Part shown: positions 61,336 to 64,000 of the stretch, one piece after another
How positions within the stretch are numbered: position 1 is the stretch's first letter
How the letters are laid out: the number at the start of each line of letters is the position of its first letter
Source of the DNA: Paramecium pentaurelia
Taxonomy: Eukaryota > Ciliophora > Oligohymenophorea > Peniculida > Parameciidae
Assembly: GCA_905183005.1 (NCBI GenBank)
Contig: CAJJDO010000009.1
Span: 485,891 to 549,890, forward strand
Length of the DNA: 64,000 bases
Reading direction: 5' to 3'
The notes under the pieces: generated by a model
Database searches by the model: none
Told to the model about the DNA's origin: nothing
The model's input: only the letters and a program-made list of their open reading frames with translations
Program-made: the position numbers and the translations under genes

Positions 61336-61770
61336 ATGAAAGCACTCTTATTCATTGTTCTTTTAGCTTTTGCTGTTGCTTAAGATGATCCAGTAGAATT
61401 ATGTGTTAGAGAAAAATGTCCAGATGAAGTTGCTGCTTGTGAAAAGAATGCCTTCTGTGCTATTGCTGCAACAAATTGCTCAAATAAATGCTCAGCTGAT
61501 TATGATTGTTTAGTCGAATGTGCTAACAAATCAGGAAATAAATTACTTATTGCATTGTATTACTTTATAATTTATATATCTTATAGGAGTAAATGCGGTA
61601 AAGCTAATTGTTATCCATCATTCAAATTCTCAACCGAATGTGATGTTGCTACTTGTGCTGCTGTCTTGAGAGAAGAATGCCTTGATTCAAATTCATAATC
61701 TAGCTTCTCATGCGCATTTGGATTCTTCGAGAGACATCCTGAATGCGAATGCGTCTAAGAATTAGTCTGA
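61336..61770 (+). CDS. Secreted cysteine-rich protein, copy 2
   Basis: 134 residues after a 30-nt intron (135 codons), which interrupts the same LLIAL position as the intron in copy 1. A signal peptide (MKALLFIVLLAFAVAQDD) is followed by the same cysteine framework: CVREKC, AACEKNAFC, NCSNKCSA, CLVEC, KCGKANC and a final FFERHPECECV matching copy 1's FLERHSECSCV. Sequence between cysteines has diverged widely, so the duplication is not recent. It lies 159 bp after copy 1 on the same strand. Confidence 0.85.
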
Positions 61771-61960
61771 AAAGCATTATTATTCAATTTATAAAATTAC
61801 ATATGTTATAGTAATCAAGTTATCATTCCAAAGATAATTATTTAATAGTAATATATCTCTTTGATCTGATAGTTGTCTTATAGGCTTTACTATATTTAGA
61901 ATAACAATTTAAAATTAACATATCCAATTGTTTTAAATTAATTACAATTAAATTATTTCA

Positions 61961-63326
61961 TCATAATAATTCGAAACATCTATTTATGATGTTTGATATC
62001 ATTGAGTTCTTTACTATTTGTAAACAATTCTCCATAATCCTTTTAAAATTATATTTCCTTAAATATTCTATAAGTATTTCTTTATTTTCTAAATCCTACA
62101 TTAAGTACAAAATCACTTGCCATACTTGTACTAATTAAATCTCATTTATATTATTATATAATTACTTCATTTGTTAATGTAACAGAATGGATTATCCCTT
62201 GGGCCAATAAATCCATTTAATTTGATTGACATTACTCTTATATTAATAATACCTAAAGTAAATTAAAGTAAACCTAAATTAACTAAAAATATTAATTGCC
62301 AAATTACATCAAAATTTTATGTTTAAAGTATAAGATTCAAAATTTCATTTAGTATATTTTATGCTTTTAAAAATTCTTCTATTTCTCTATTATTCACAGC
62401 TTCTAATAATAAATATCCTGATCTTATTTTAGCCTCCTAAATAAAATCACTTTAAATCAATATTTATTTAATAATATTCCAACAATATTCAATAAAAAAC
62501 TAAATAAAAATATCTGGCTATTGCATTTACAAATGATTTAAGAAATCTAAAAATTCTAACTATATTTATAAATATTCAATATACATATATTGTTTAGTTT
62601 TTGTTCTAAGATTATAATTAATGTATTATCTAATCCATATTCTTTTATAAGAGTTTCTCTCTACAAAATGTAAATTAAGAAGCTGCCTTAAAAATTATAG
62701 GTAATAAATATTCAGACTAAAAGTCTATTAATGCTATGTTTAAATTCAAAAGGCAATCAAACAACCATTCAAATAAATCAGACATTGAAGATATGTCTGG
62801 ATTTATTAATGACCAAATCATAAAGAGAAAACATTCTACATAATTCTATGTAAAATTATTAATCTTTTAATTTATAAATTAAGTAACAACAATGTCCATT
62901 ACTTTTGAATTTTTTATAGCCAATCGATATAATTGCGAATATTGTACTAAAACACTGAATAGAAACATTATCTAATATTGCAAGATGTGATACTTATTAC
63001 TACATCTCTTAATCTAGTTTTTCAAAATTACTTTGCAATTGATTAAGTAATTAATATTAATACAAAGCATTATGAACTTCTGATATATCATGTTCTATTG
63101 CCACAAAAATGAATATCAAAATTTTAATATATTTTTTAGTCATCTTAAAATTTGCAATTAAAAATTTGAAGTAAGGAAATTCTTTGTTAAATAAAAGGAT
63201 TTATAACTATTTTTTATCAAAGTTGTCTTCCCATTTTTTGAAAATTTTTAGTAAATTTTTTTCATCAAAATCCTTTTTAATTTACAAAGCAAGTTCTTAG
63301 AAAAATTCACTTTCTGTTGTAACCAT
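61961..63326 (-). CDS. ARM-repeat-like protein, uncharacterised
   Basis: All-helical protein of about 400 residues on the minus strand, from ATG 63324-63326 to TGA 61961-61963, with several introns (two of about 30 nt near 62265 and 62110, one of 25 nt near 62150). Helical pairs such as ILDNVSIQCFSTIFAIISIG, PDISSMSDLFEWLFDCLLNL and MENCLQIVKNSMISN recall ARM/HEAT repeats of the importin-alpha kind. No IBB stretch is seen. Parts of the middle (62450-63000) need frame joins I could not fix, so exon borders are approximate. Confidence 0.5.
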
Positions 63327-63751
63327 CTAATTCTACTCTTAATTGGATTTCTTTATTAGTCCTCTCACTTATGAAAAAATTTTTTCATTAGCTTATTTTC
63401 TAATTTATTATCTAAACTCTTCTCGTTTTTATTTCATAAATTAATTCTTGTTTAACTTAATAATAATTTTATAAATACAATATAAATAATCATAACGAAT
63501 TATTTTATGAAATGGTATTAATAAATCAAGAGTGATTATTTTGATACTAATTAAATGAAAAAAAGAAGTTTACTATAAAATATATTAATATAATTTAATT
63601 TATGTTAGATGCAGATAAAAAATATAAATAATTGTTTATCTAATTTAAATTTGAAAATAGAATGTATTTTTGTTGAAATTGAGAAGATATAATTCAGGAA
63701 CTTGATCATATAAATTGTATATTATAATTTTATTTAAATTTAATTAAATAC
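63327..63751. other. Intergenic region between divergent genes
   Basis: About 425 bp, AT-rich. It holds the promoters of the minus-strand ARM-like gene and the plus-strand DHHC gene. No site is recognised. Confidence 0.5.
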
Positions 63752-64000
63752 ATGAGAATACAAAGTACAGATTATAGGGTTTCTTATTATTAAGTTTATC
63801 ATGGAAAGTCAAAACATTGTTTAAAAGGAAGATTAGTAATGGGTTATTCCAGATTAATGTTTGTAGCATCCTTTATTTATTTGAATGCTCTTTCTTTAAT
63901 TCAACTATTCAGAATCTATCCAAATTTGGGAGTATTTTTTGCAGAAATAATATTAATTGTTCTTACAGATATATTCATGATATTAACTGTTTTCAGTGAC
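63752..64000 (+). CDS. DHHC-type palmitoyltransferase, N-terminal part (cut by window end)
   Basis: 83 codons are visible. VYHGKSKHCLKGRLVMG fits the segment YxxWxGNNxFxCxGRxxxGPD that precedes the first membrane span in many DHHC enzymes. Two hydrophobic spans follow (LMFVASFIYLNALSLI; FFAEIILIVLTDIFMILTVF), and the last visible residues, FSD, are where the conserved DPG motif begins. The catalytic DHHC domain would lie beyond the window. The family attaches palmitate to cysteines of membrane proteins. Confidence 0.65.

Noticed and set aside
1..64000. Bacterial features: operons, Shine-Dalgarno sites, insertion sequences, tRNA or rRNA genes
   Set aside because: None seen. The reassigned code, tiny introns and eukaryotic protein families exclude a bacterial source. 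No cloverleaf or rRNA-like GC-richer block was noticed by eye.

Overview
This window reads as ciliate macronuclear DNA, most likely Paramecium. It is about four-fifths A+T. Long reading frames appear only when TAA and TAG are read as glutamine and TGA is the sole stop. Genes are cut by very short introns of about 18-34 nt, mostly GTA...TAG, and the gaps between genes are often under 100 bp. With that code the window resolves into about 40 genes on both strands. There is no sign of operons, ribosome binding sites, CRISPR arrays or bacterial mobile elements.

Layout. 1-1866 has no recognisable gene. 1867-12086: Kelch protein, CENP-B-type DNA-binding protein, acid sphingomyelinase, LRR protein (minus), CDC50/LEM3 P4-ATPase subunit, coiled-coil protein, PEX16 (minus). 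12303-17282: a coiled-coil protein of about 1,618 residues; its 3' third is repeated after a 112-N gap. 19.2-24.2 kb: small uncharacterised genes and a tesmin/TSO1-type CXC DNA-binding protein (minus). 24.3-26.3 kb: a decayed protein-kinase relic on the minus strand. 26.5-35.6 kb: SNF1/AMPK-like kinase, DRC2, a PP2C phosphatase, SF-assemblin, two EF-hand proteins (one calcyphosin-like) and a Met/Pro/Gly- and Gln-rich protein. 35.9-40.2 kb: DNA polymerase delta catalytic subunit, broken by an exact 1,087-bp duplication around a single N. 40.3-56.4 kb: mitochondrial carrier, a possible acylated protein, enkurin, C2-like protein, WD40 protein, EF-hand protein, double-SIS (GCKR/MurQ-like) protein, importin-alpha-like protein, LYR protein, PAP2 phosphatase, Bud20/ZNF593 zinc finger, TBCCD1 and a divergent kinase-like protein. 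56.9-64 kb: a large uncharacterised protein, two tandem secreted cysteine-rich paralogues, an ARM-like protein (minus) and the start of a DHHC palmitoyltransferase cut by the window end.

The clearest functional theme is the cilium and basal body: DRC2, SF-assemblin, enkurin, TBCCD1 and a calcyphosin-like protein lie within about 26 kb. Other genes serve lipid handling, peroxisomes, mitochondria, ribosome assembly and replication.

Exon structures were worked out by hand. In the genes where I counted them, removing the proposed introns gives an exact number of codons (for example the Kelch, coiled-coil, polymerase, DRC2, enkurin and calcyphosin genes). I mark those that stay unresolved. Both large internal repeats look like assembly artefacts. 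I found no convincing new multi-gene system.
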